From Streptomyces poriferorum (GTDB lineage Bacteria > Actinomycetota > Actinomycetes > Streptomycetales > Streptomycetaceae), in contig NZ_JAELVH010000025.1 in assembly GCF_019399235.1 (NCBI RefSeq), positions 1 to 40,255 of the forward strand: 40,255 bases of DNA, written 5' to 3'. A program made the position numbers and the translations under genes. Shown in pieces: positions 17,071 through 24,206 of the stretch. Under the pieces are notes generated by a model. That model made no database searches. It worked only from the letters and a program-made list of their open reading frames with translations, and was not told the DNA's origin. The first letter of the stretch is position 1. Each line of letters begins with the position of its first letter.

Positions 17071-17091
17071 AGGTTCTTGATCCCAGAACCT
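17071..17091. promoter_or_regulatory. Inverted repeat before ung
   Basis: Arms AGGTTCT and AGAACCT separated by seven bases, centred about 35 bases upstream of the ung start, within the only space available for its promoter. Candidate operator or leader hairpin; no regulator is identified. Confidence 0.35.
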
Positions 17092-17105
17092 ACCGGGGCC
17101 CACTG

Positions 17106-17140
17106 ACAACGGACCCCGGGGAGCCCCCGGGGTCCGTTGT
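17106..17140 (-). terminator. 15-bp hairpin after the substrate-binding-protein gene
   Basis: Perfect 15-base arms (17106-17120, 17126-17140) with loop GAGCC begin 12 bases after the stop of the ABC substrate-binding protein. One of the strongest terminators in the window. Confidence 0.9.
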
Positions 17141-17151
17141 CGGCGGGCCGG

Positions 17152-18732
17152 CTACCAGCTGGCCTTGCGGTACAGCTCCCACATCTGCATGACCGTCTGC
17201 GGGTCCAGCGCGCGCTCGCCGCCGCCGATGTCCTCGCCCGCGGCGACATAGAGCTTGCCCTGCCACAGCGGCAGCAGCCGGACATCGTCGACGAGGATCT
17301 CCTGGGCCCGCTCGAACTGCTTGCTGACCGCGCCGCGGTCGCTCTCCTTGCGGGACTGGGGCAGCAGCTGGTTCGTGATCTCGTTCTTCACGTAGGGCAT
17401 GCCGGTGACGCTTTCCTTGCCGACGAACGGGGCGATGAAGTTGTCGGGGTCCGGGAAGTCCGGGAACCAGCCGCGCCCGAAGACGGGGTACTGGCCCTTG
17501 GTGAAGCCCTCCTGGAAGGTCTTCCAGGGCTGGCTCTTCAGGGTGATCCTGAACAGCCCGGAAGCTTCCAGCTGGCGCTTGAGTTCGGCGAACTCGGGGG
17601 CCGTCGAGGATCCGTAGCGGTCGGTCGTGAACCAGAACGTCATCGCGACCGGCTCGGTGATGCCCGCCTTGGTGAGGATCTTCTCGGCCTTCTTCCTGTC
17701 CGGGTCGCCGAAGGTGTCGAAGAAGCTCGTGGTGTGCGCCGCGATGCCCTTGGGAACCATGGAGTAGAGCGGCTCGGCAGTTCCCCGGTAGACCTTGGCC
17801 ACCAGCGCGTCACGGTCCACGAGCTGGGCTATCGCGCGCCGGACGGCCGGGTTCCCGGCTGCCGGGTCCTCCGGGTTGAAGACCAGGAAGCGGATGTCGG
17901 CGCCGACCGACTCGACGATCTGGAGATCACTGTCGGCGTCCTTGTTGTCCTCGAGGTTCACGACCTCCTCGGCACCCAGACCGCGGTACGTGGCGTCGAT
18001 CTCGTTCTTCTTGAGCGCCGTGACCATGGCGCCGGACTCCTTGAAGTACCGGATGGTCACCGCGTCGTTCTTGCGGTCGGCGAAGCCCTTGTAATCGGGG
18101 TTCCGCACCAGCTCGGAACGGTCGCCCTGCTTGTAGTCGTCGAGCAGGTAGGGGCCGGACCCGGTGACCTTGCCGTCGTCGCGGATCTTGTGCTCCGAGT
18201 ACGCGCTGGGCGCCACGAGCGACATGGCGGGCGTGGCCAGCACGAACGGGAAGGTGGCGTCAGGCTTGCTCAGGTGGAAGATGACGACGTCGTCGCCCTT
18301 GGTCTCCACCCGGTCGAGCGAGCCGAGCATGCCCACCGGGCCGCCCTTGACCGCGATGGTCCTGATCCGGTCGATGGAGTACTTCACGGCCTCGGCGTCG
18401 AGCTTGTCCCCGTTGGAGAACTTCAGCCCCTTGCGGAGTTCGCAGCGGTAGGCGGTGCTGGTCATGTCGGTGAAGCGGCAGTTGTCCGCGGCGTCGGGCT
18501 CAGGGCTCGTACTGCCGGTGGGGAAGCTCACCAGGGTCTGGAACACATTGCGCATCAGCTCCCAGGAGCCGTCCCATGCCGCGGCGGGGTCGAGCGTGGA
18601 CGGTGAGCTGGTGGTCCCGACCGACAGCTTCTGTTCCACGTCCGAATCGCCGCCGGGAAGCAGACCGCAGCCGGCCAGCAAAGACAGGGATGCAAGGGCT
18701 GCAGCAGCCTGCAGACTGGCCCGGTAGAACAC
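17152..18732 (-). CDS. ABC transporter substrate-binding lipoprotein, peptide type
   Basis: 526 aa family 5 extracellular solute-binding protein (DppA/OppA class) that delivers peptides, or less often nickel or sugars, to an ABC permease. A signal peptide ends in the lipobox LLAGC. The family signature region follows (CELRKGLKFSNGDKLDAEAVKYSIDRI), then FNPEDPAAGNPAVRRAIAQLVDRDAL and a C-terminal WQGKLYVAAG segment. The listed start is the second GTG (18732), because GAGGAG lies seven bases before it and only one base before the first GTG at 18738. No permease or ATPase gene adjoins, so it is an orphan binding protein. Confidence 0.9.
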   Translation of the reverse strand: MFYRASLQAAAALASLSLLAGCGLLPGGDSDVEQKLSVGTTSSPSTLDPAAAWDGSWELMRNVFQTLVSFPTGSTSPEPDAADNCRFTDMTSTAYRCELRKGLKFSNGDKLDAEAVKYSIDRIRTIAVKGGPVGMLGSLDRVETKGDDVVIFHLSKPDATFPFVLATPAMSLVAPSAYSEHKIRDDGKVTGSGPYLLDDYKQGDRSELVRNPDYKGFADRKNDAVTIRYFKESGAMVTALKKNEIDATYRGLGAEEVVNLEDNKDADSDLQIVESVGADIRFLVFNPEDPAAGNPAVRRAIAQLVDRDALVAKVYRGTAEPLYSMVPKGIAAHTTSFFDTFGDPDRKKAEKILTKAGITEPVAMTFWFTTDRYGSSTAPEFAELKRQLEASGLFRITLKSQPWKTFQEGFTKGQYPVFGRGWFPDFPDPDNFIAPFVGKESVTGMPYVKNEITNQLLPQSRKESDRGAVSKQFERAQEILVDDVRLLPLWQGKLYVAAGEDIGGGERALDPQTVMQMWELYRKASW

Positions 18733-18778
18733 GTGCACGCTCCTCGATCAGCCATGGGTCGGCAGACCATACCGCAGC

Positions 18779-18812
18779 GCCCCGCCGGGTCAATCCGCTG
18801 GCCCGGCGGGGC
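18779..18812. terminator. 11-bp hairpin upstream of the binding-protein gene
   Basis: Arms GCCCCGCCGGG and CCCGGCGGGGC with a 12-base spacer (18779-18789, 18802-18812). It lies 38 bases past the stop of the minus-strand reductase operon and should terminate it before the substrate-binding-protein gene. Confidence 0.75.
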
Positions 18813-18850
18813 ACTTGAGTCAATCAGGGCCAAAACGGCCCAGGCCGTTC

Positions 18851-19606
18851 TCAGCCCACGCCGGCATTCAGGAAAATCCCGCCGTCGACCACGAGGGTCT
18901 GCCCGGTGATCCAGTCGGACTGGCTCGACGTGAGGAAGGCCGCGGCCCCGCCGATGTCCGCCGGGACACCGAGCCGGCCCAGCGGGTAGGCCGCGGCCGC
19001 CTCCGCCTCGCGGCCCTCGTAGAGCGCCTGCGCGAACCTGGTCTTCACGACCGCCGGAGCGATCGAGTTGACCCGGACGACCGGCGCGAACTCGTGCGCG
19101 AGCTGCAGGGTCAGGTTGACCATGGCCGCCTTGCTCATGCCGTACGCGCCGATGAACGGCGAGGCGGAGACGCCGGCGACGGAGGCGATGTTGACGATCG
19201 CCCCGCCGTTCTCCTTCTGCCAGGCCTTCCAGGTCTGCTGGGCGAAGCCGAGCGCCGAGATCACGTTCGTCTCGAAGACCTTGCGGGCCACGTTGAGGTC
19301 GAGCTCGGCGATCGGCCCGAAGACCGGGTTGGTACCGGCGTTGTTGACCAGGAAGTCGACCCGGCCGAACGCCTCCATCGTGCGCTCGACGGCCGCCGCC
19401 TGGTGCGCCTCGTCGTGCGCCTTGCCCGCGACGGCGATGACCCGGTCGGAACCGAGCGCCTCGACGGCCTCCTTCAGCGCGTCCTCGCCGCGTCCGGTGA
19501 TGCACACCCGGTCACCGCGGGCGACGAGCGCCTCGGCGATGCCGTAGCCGATGCCCCGGCTCGCACCGGTGATCAGCGCGACCTTGCCACTGTCCTGCAC
19601 AGTCAT
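18851..19606 (-). CDS. Short-chain dehydrogenase (FabG-like)
   Basis: 251 aa classical SDR. The cofactor loop TGASRGIG is at residues 14-21, NNAG follows, and the catalytic Ser and Tyr-x-x-x-Lys are in NIASVAGVSASPFIGAYGMSKAA. The C-terminal GGAAAFLTSSQSDWITGQTLVVDGG is typical of FabG-like 3-oxoacyl-ACP/CoA reductases. It starts 20 bases after the stop of the upstream reductase and is surely in the same operon. Which of the two acts in fatty-acid synthesis cannot be told; both are probably lipid- or acyl-CoA-related. Confidence 0.9.
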   Translation of the reverse strand: MTVQDSGKVALITGASRGIGYGIAEALVARGDRVCITGRGEDALKEAVEALGSDRVIAVAGKAHDEAHQAAAVERTMEAFGRVDFLVNNAGTNPVFGPIAELDLNVARKVFETNVISALGFAQQTWKAWQKENGGAIVNIASVAGVSASPFIGAYGMSKAAMVNLTLQLAHEFAPVVRVNSIAPAVVKTRFAQALYEGREAEAAAAYPLGRLGVPADIGGAAAFLTSSQSDWITGQTLVVDGGIFLNAGVG

Positions 19607-19626
19607 GATGTCCGTAACCCTTCGGG

Positions 19627-20388
19627 TCAGTTGAGCGGTCCGCCGGCGACGTACATGACCTGGCCCGAGACGAAGCCCGCGTCATCGCCCGAGAAGAAGG
19701 CGATGGCGTTGGCGATGTCCTCCGGGAAGCCGACGCGCTGGACCGGGATCTGAGTGGCGGCGGCGGCCTGGAACTCCTCGAAGCCCATGCCGACGCGCTC
19801 CGCGGTCTGCGCGGTCATCTCGGTGACGATGAAGCCCGGCGCGACGGCGTTGGCGGTGATGCCGAACTTGCCGAGCTCCTTGGCGAGCGTCTTGGTGAAG
19901 CCCTGCAGGCCCGCCTTGACGGCGGCGTAGTTGGCCTGGCCGCGGTTGCCGAGGGCCGAGGAGGAGGACAGCGAGACGATCCGGCCGAACTTGGCGTCCA
20001 CCATGTGCTTCTGGACGGCCTTGGCCATCAGGAACGCGCCCTTGAGGTGCACGTTCATCACGATGTCCCAGTCGGACTCGCTCATCTTGAAGAGCAGGTT
20101 GTCGCGGAGCACACCCGCGTTGTTGACGAGGATCGTCGGGGCACCGAGTTCGGCGGCGACCCGTGCGACAGCGGCCTCCACCTGGGCGCTGTCCGAGACG
20201 TCGCAGCCCACGGCGAGGGCCCGGCCGCCCGCGGCGGTGATCTTCTCGACGGTGTCCTTGCAGGCCGCCTCGTCCAGGTCGAGTACGGCGACGGCGCGGC
20301 CCTCGGCCGCCAGGCGTACCGCGGTGGCGGCACCGATGCCCCGTGCGGCTCCCGTCACGATGGCTACGCGCTGCTCGGTGGTGGACAT
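19627..20388 (-). CDS. 3-oxoacyl-ACP reductase-like SDR (FabG family)
   Basis: 253 aa classical SDR. Motifs: TGAARGIGAATAV, DVSDS, NNAGVLRDNLLFKMSESDWD, the catalytic SLSSSSALGNRGQANYAAVKAG and a final GDDAGFVSGQVMYVAGG. The NNAGVLRDN pattern is common in actinobacterial FabG paralogues acting on acyl-CoA or acyl-ACP. GAGGAGA precedes the ATG. First gene of a two-reductase operon; a near-perfect 18-bp palindrome lies 86 bases upstream, suggesting TetR-type control. I recall this gene pair as SCO1346/SCO1345 in S. coelicolor. Confidence 0.9.
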   Translation of the reverse strand: MSTTEQRVAIVTGAARGIGAATAVRLAAEGRAVAVLDLDEAACKDTVEKITAAGGRALAVGCDVSDSAQVEAAVARVAAELGAPTILVNNAGVLRDNLLFKMSESDWDIVMNVHLKGAFLMAKAVQKHMVDAKFGRIVSLSSSSALGNRGQANYAAVKAGLQGFTKTLAKELGKFGITANAVAPGFIVTEMTAQTAERVGMGFEEFQAAAATQIPVQRVGFPEDIANAIAFFSGDDAGFVSGQVMYVAGGPLN

Positions 20389-20473
20389 GCTTGGCTCTCC
20401 TCGCCCTTGGATCGCGGCTCAGCGGACGTCGGGAACGACTGGGCGGGACAGGCCCGCGAGAACGTTCCCGATA

Positions 20474-20491
20474 ACTGAGCAACCGCTTAGT
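20474..20491. promoter_or_regulatory. 18-bp palindrome upstream of reductase operon
   Basis: ACTGAGCAACCGCTTAGT has 7-base arms (one mismatch) and a 4-base centre. The AGCAACCGCTTA core resembles operators of TetR regulators that control acyl-CoA metabolism genes in actinobacteria (recalled, not searched). It sits in the 230-bp gap that carries the promoter for the reductase pair; the rest of that gap shows no gene. Confidence 0.6.
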
Positions 20492-20618
20492 ACCTTCAGC
20501 AGACGAGACGCTAGAAGCCCTGGCACCCGGTGTCAACGGCCCACGGACGCAGCGGCGCATGTCACACCGGACGGCGCCACCCCCGCGGCGGGCGGGAGCG
20601 GCGCCGAAGGGGCCGCGG

Positions 20619-21002
20619 TCAGCGCACCAGCAGGTCGAGAAGCCGTTCGACCTCGGCGGCGGGGTCGGTGGTGAGGCCGCTGTGCACCGGGCTCGGCTGG
20701 ATGACGGTCGAGCGCGGCGCGATGAGCCAGCGGAAGCGCCGCCCGGCATCGTCACCGGCCGCCTGGCCCGCGTCCGCACCGCCCCGGCAGACGCCCTCGA
20801 CGGCATACAGGGCGGCCCGCACCCCGGTCACGTCGGCGCCGGGGTCCAGGGCCATGAGCTTGCCCTCGTCGAGTGCGGTGCGGGCGGCGACGAATCCCTT
20901 GGCGCGGCAGTAGACCACGACCCCGGCGTTGAAGAACTCGCCGCGCTGGACCCGTGGCACCACGCGCAGGAGGGCGTACTCGAAGACATCGCGCTTGCTC
21001 AC
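20619..21002 (-). CDS. DUF3037 protein
   Basis: 127 aa. The N-terminal DVFEYALLRVVPRVQRGEFFNAGVVVYCRAKGFVAARTALDEGKL is the signature of DUF3037, a small family of unknown function commonly encoded beside HipA-like kinases. The C-terminal half has RFRWLIAPRSTVIQPSPVHSGLTTDPAAEVERLLDLLV, also conserved. Its GTG start overlaps the kinase stop by four bases (GTGA), so translation is coupled. It probably acts with the kinase as partner or regulator, by inference from the pairing. Confidence 0.88.
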   Translation of the reverse strand: MSKRDVFEYALLRVVPRVQRGEFFNAGVVVYCRAKGFVAARTALDEGKLMALDPGADVTGVRAALYAVEGVCRGGADAGQAAGDDAGRRFRWLIAPRSTVIQPSPVHSGLTTDPAAEVERLLDLLVR

Positions 21003-21850
21003 GGCCGGCCGCCCTTGTCGCTGTTCTCGTTGTCGTGCCGCGGGGCGAGGCGTTCACTGAGCCAGCCCGGAGCCTGTGAGGGCTTGGACGCGGTCGGCGC
21101 GTCCAGGACGATCCGTTCGTGAATGGTGGCGGCGCGCGGCAGCAGCGCCTCCACATAGGCGCGGCGCAGCTGATCCGTCGAATCGAAGCCCGGTTCGTCC
21201 ACCAGCCACTCGTCGGGGACGTCGGCCGCGACCTCGGTGAGGAGCTCCTCCGTGACCAGCGGGGCGAGCTCTGCGGCGGCTGCCGTGACGTCGGGACCGA
21301 ACGGTGCCAGCGCATGGTCGGACGCGTTGTACGGCTTGGCGGCGGACGCCTGGGCGCCCGGCCAGTTGTGGTGCCAGATCATGGTGGCTCCGTGGTCGAT
21401 GAGCCACAGGTCGCCGTGCCAGATCAGCATGTTCGGATTGCGCCAGGAGCGGTCGACGTTGTTGATCAGCGCGTCGAACCAGACGACGCGTCCGGCCTCG
21501 TGCGGGTCCACCTGGTAGGCGAGCGAGTCGAATCCGAGGGAGCCCGGAAGGAAGTCCATCCCGAGGTTCAGCCCGCCGCTCGCCTTGAGCAGTTCCTGCA
21601 CCTCCTGGTCGGGTTCGGCGAGGCCGATCACCGGGTCGAGCTGGATCTGCACGAGGTCGGGGACGCGCAGCCCGAGCCGCCGCCCGAGCTGCCCGCAGAT
21701 CACCTCGGCGACCAGCGTCTTGCGGCCCTGGCCGGCTCCGGTGAATTTCATGACGTACGTACCCAGGTCGTCGGCCTCGACGATTCCGGGGAGCGAGCCA
21801 CCCTCACGCAAAGGCGTGACATAGCGGGTCGCTACGACTTCTTCCAGCAT
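20999..21850 (-). CDS. HipA-like protein kinase
   Basis: 283 aa HipA-like kinase without the Xre antitoxin partner of classical hipBA. Conserved parts: the N-terminal MLEEVVATRYVTPLREGGSLPGIVE, ATP-loop/lysine region YVMKFTGAGQGRKTLVAEVICGQLGRRLG, and the catalytic core WFDALINNVDRSWRNPNMLIWHGDLWLIDHG, with Asp and Asn for catalysis and metal and a DHG in place of DFG. It is coupled to the DUF3037 gene by a 4-base overlap. The start codon lies inside the 3' end of a recombinase fragment (stop 21832), and a diverged copy of its first ~20 codons is found at 34270-34325. Target protein unknown. Confidence 0.88.
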   Translation of the reverse strand: MLEEVVATRYVTPLREGGSLPGIVEADDLGTYVMKFTGAGQGRKTLVAEVICGQLGRRLGLRVPDLVQIQLDPVIGLAEPDQEVQELLKASGGLNLGMDFLPGSLGFDSLAYQVDPHEAGRVVWFDALINNVDRSWRNPNMLIWHGDLWLIDHGATMIWHHNWPGAQASAAKPYNASDHALAPFGPDVTAAAAELAPLVTEELLTEVAADVPDEWLVDEPGFDSTDQLRRAYVEALLPRAATIHERIVLDAPTASKPSQAPGWLSERLAPRHDNENSDKGGRP

Positions 21851-21892
21851 CTTCCCAGGCCACCCATCTCTTCAGCCTTGCAATCCATGGAC
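21814..21892. repeat. Left flank repeat (candidate attL)
   Basis: Ungapped match with 34289-34367, about 58 of 79 positions identical by hand count. Identical runs include TAGCGGGTCGC, GACTTCT and ATCCATGGAC. It spans the kinase start codon and DNA upstream of it, and covers the end of the recombinase fragment. Interpreted as the left attachment-site remnant of an integrated element. Confidence 0.75.
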
Positions 21893-22115
21893 AGTCTCTC
21901 TGGGATGTAGAGGCAGGGATCACCGGTCAACAGCTCTGGGGAGAATCTCGGGAGTTTCCGGCTGGCGAGCCGGGCTCCTCGCTCCCCAGGCAGACCGTCA
22001 ATGGTGCCGCGCCCCTTGCTGCCAGCATCCGGCACGAAGTGAGAATAGTAACCGAGGGTGATCGCCGGCGAGGAGTGCCCGAGCCACCGCGCCAAGGTCA
22101 CGGTCAGATGTGCTC
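21832..22115 (-). pseudogene. Tyrosine recombinase C-terminal fragment
   Basis: Only the last ~90 residues of an integrase remain. TLARWLGHSSPAITLGYYSHF contains the LGH motif and the nucleophilic Tyr of the tyrosine-recombinase box 2, followed by the actinobacterial tail PDAGSKGRGTID. Upstream the frame continues as unrelated residues into the end of the TnsA-like gene, so the N-terminal core-binding domain and the first catalytic Arg are missing. The stop (TAG at 21832) lies 16 bases inside the kinase coding region. The position beside the repeat is where an integrase gene normally sits next to its att site. Inactive as it stands. Confidence 0.8.
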
Positions 22116-22132
22116 GGTCGGAACTGTCGATG

Positions 22133-22840
22133 TCACTGCTGAGCTCCCGCTGAGGGGTCAGCGATCTGGGCTTCGAGGTCGGCGACGCGGCGGTCCTGGA
22201 AGCGGAGGTTGGATCGGGCGGCCTTGAGGCGTTCGTCGAGGGGTGCGGTTGTCGAAGTGAGCTGGCGAACGCACTGTTTGAGGGTGGCGTTCTCGGTGGT
22301 GATCCGCTGAACGGCTTCCTCGGTCCATTCCGCCTGCAAGTCGCGCATTTGGCCGCGGAGTTCGCCGATCCGGGTGCGCTGGAGGTGTGACAGCAGCCCC
22401 GTCACCTCCGGCGTGAAGTCCAGCAGCATCGCGTGATCCCGCTCCAGCCACGACTCGAACCCCACGTGCCCGCAGGTCGTCGACGACCAATGCAACCCGG
22501 GGAAATGCCGTTGCCCGCGATATGACGGGAAGCTGCGGACCTGCCGCCCGTCCTCGAACGGCAGCGAGACCGCGTCCGCCAACGGCAGGCGATGTTCACC
22601 CTGGTCGTCCCGCCAGCCGACCTCGAAGCCGTCTGCTTGTGACGGCTTCCATCCCCTCCAGCACACCCAGCCCCATGTATGCCACTTTGCAGACCCGTAG
22701 GGACTGTGCAGCTTAAACGGGACCAAACCCCTCGTCCGGGTGATCACGCAGTCCGGCGCGATCCCCCACCGCCGGGCCGCATCTCTTGACTGCTGAAGCG
22801 AGGGGACGGGCTTTTGGTAAGGCTCGTAAGGTGTAGGCAT
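22133..22840 (-). pseudogene. TnsA-like endonuclease remnant with foreign coiled-coil tail
   Basis: 235 aa from ATG 22840. Residues to about 160 match actinobacterial TnsA-like heteromeric transposase endonuclease subunits: VRSFPSYRGQRHFPGLHWSSTT, then HVGFESWLERDHAMLLDFTPEVTG, which holds the Glu and Asp of the nuclease site. The normal continuation with the Gln-x-Lys motif is absent. Instead a charged coiled-coil starts at LLSHLQRTRIGELRGQM and runs to the end (TTENATLKQCVRQLTS, ARSNLRFQDRRVADLEAQI), as in small proteins accompanying tyrosine-recombinase transposons. It looks like a deletion fusion of two mobile-element genes. Full reading frame, but the nuclease should be dead. Confidence 0.7.
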
Positions 22841-23056
22841 GTGGACCCAGCACATCCAGGCTCTGTAATCGCGAGGCGTTGAGGGCGATGCCGTAGGGCG
22901 TCGCCCTCCTTGGCGTGCCTGCTCTACGTGATCCATCTCCCTTGTGCCGCCCACACCGAGGCGGCGAGATGCCGGGCCTCGTCCTTCTTGAGACGGCGGC
23001 TTTTGAGCGCGCGTGCAGGCACGGTCCCCTCCCTTCACCGTCGCCTGGAGTGCCTC

Positions 23057-23905
23057 GTGCCTGCGTTGCTTCCCCCTGCCCTCGAACCATTTCTCGACTT
23101 GCTGCGCTGCCCGGTGTGCCGCGCCCGTCTCCGACCCGACCGTGTCTCACTGCGCTGCCCGGAGGGCCACACCTTCGACATCGCCCGGCAGGGCTACGTC
23201 AGCCTGCTGACGGGCATCCGCGCCACCAGCGGTGACGACGCAGCCATGGTTCAGGCCCGAAACCGGTTCCTGTCCACCGGCAGGTACGCCCCTGTCCACC
23301 AGAGCCTGACTCGTATGACAGCCGACGCCCTGCCTGCTCAAGGCACGGTCGTAGACATCGGATGCGGCACCGGCCACTACCTGGCCGGCGTACTCGATCA
23401 ACTGCCCGGCACCCGCGGCCTGGGGCTGGACACGTCAGCACGCGCCCTGCGCTCAGCAGCCCGAGCCCATCCGCGAGCTGCTGCGGCGAGCTGGGACGTC
23501 TTCCGCCCCTTCCCCTTGGTCGACCAGGGGGTCGACGTCGTGCTGGACGTATTCGCCCCGCGCAACCCGTCCGAGTTCCACCGAGTGCTCCGTCCGACCG
23601 GCCGGTTGATCGTGGTGCGGCCCATCGAGCGGCACCTGGCCGAGCTACGGGGCCAGATCCCCGCGATGGTCACGATTGACCCGGACAAGGAACAGCGCCT
23701 GCAACAGGCGCTGGACCCCTACTTCCAGGCCACCCGTACTCAGCACGTCGAATACACCACGCCCCTGACCAGGCAAGAAGCCATCGACCTAGTGGGGATG
23801 ACGCCGAGCGCACGCCACCTGACCCACGCGGACCTGAGCGGCCACGGCTCCCTGCCCAGTCAGGTGACCGTCTCCGTGCTGGCCACCTCCTACCAGCCTC
23901 GGTAA
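23057..23905 (+). CDS. 23S rRNA (guanine-N1) methyltransferase, RlmA/TlrB type
   Basis: 282 aa, about the size of TlrB. The zinc-binding N-terminus has Cys18, Cys21, Cys34 and His38 (CPVCRARLRPDRVSLRCPEGH), followed by the family motif TFDIARQGYVSLL. The SAM motif VVDIGCGTGHYLAGVL is near residue 93, and DVFAPRNPSEFHRVLRPTGRLIVVRP is the hallmark of RlmA proteins. RlmA-I methylates G745; RlmA-II (TlrB/MyrA) methylates G748 of 23S rRNA and helps give resistance to tylosin-type macrolides. Which base is modified cannot be read from the sequence. GTG at 23057 has GGAG six bases upstream. It lies inside the candidate island beside a macrolide-esterase-like gene. Confidence 0.85.
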   Translation: MPALLPPALEPFLDLLRCPVCRARLRPDRVSLRCPEGHTFDIARQGYVSLLTGIRATSGDDAAMVQARNRFLSTGRYAPVHQSLTRMTADALPAQGTVVDIGCGTGHYLAGVLDQLPGTRGLGLDTSARALRSAARAHPRAAAASWDVFRPFPLVDQGVDVVLDVFAPRNPSEFHRVLRPTGRLIVVRPIERHLAELRGQIPAMVTIDPDKEQRLQQALDPYFQATRTQHVEYTTPLTRQEAIDLVGMTPSARHLTHADLSGHGSLPSQVTVSVLATSYQPR

Positions 23906-23956
23906 CCACGAGCGGACGGATACGCCTGCTGAACCGACAAACCAATGGGCGCGCCT

Positions 23957-23997
23957 GGCGCCCCACCTTCCTGGCAACTCGGGCAAGGTGGGGCGCC
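23957..23997 (+). terminator. 13-bp hairpin after rRNA methyltransferase
   Basis: Arms GGCGCCCCACCTT and AAGGTGGGGCGCC with a 15-base loop, 52 bases after the stop. The remaining ~210 bases up to the esterase-like gene show no gene that I can support. Confidence 0.8.
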
Positions 23998-24206
23998 CGT
24001 CCGTTGGCTGTCGTGATCTCTCAGGCCATCCGACAGCCGGAGCGGTGGGAACTGCCCTCGCGGGCAGGTAGCTCTGGTGGGCTGGTTGCTGCGCAGATCG
24101 GCCGGGACCCGTTCACTTCACACTGCAGACCCGGTGGGAAATCGCAGATACACCGGGAAAGGACACGGATCGTGGCAATCGACGATGAGATCGGTGAACC
24201 TGCTGG

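Noticed and set aside
22915..23235. Possible regulatory leader peptide ahead of the RlmA-like gene (MPGLVLLETAAF...)
   Set aside because: The frame runs on for over 250 bases into the methyltransferase gene, with no stop before its start codon and no pairing stems that I could define, so attenuation is not supported.
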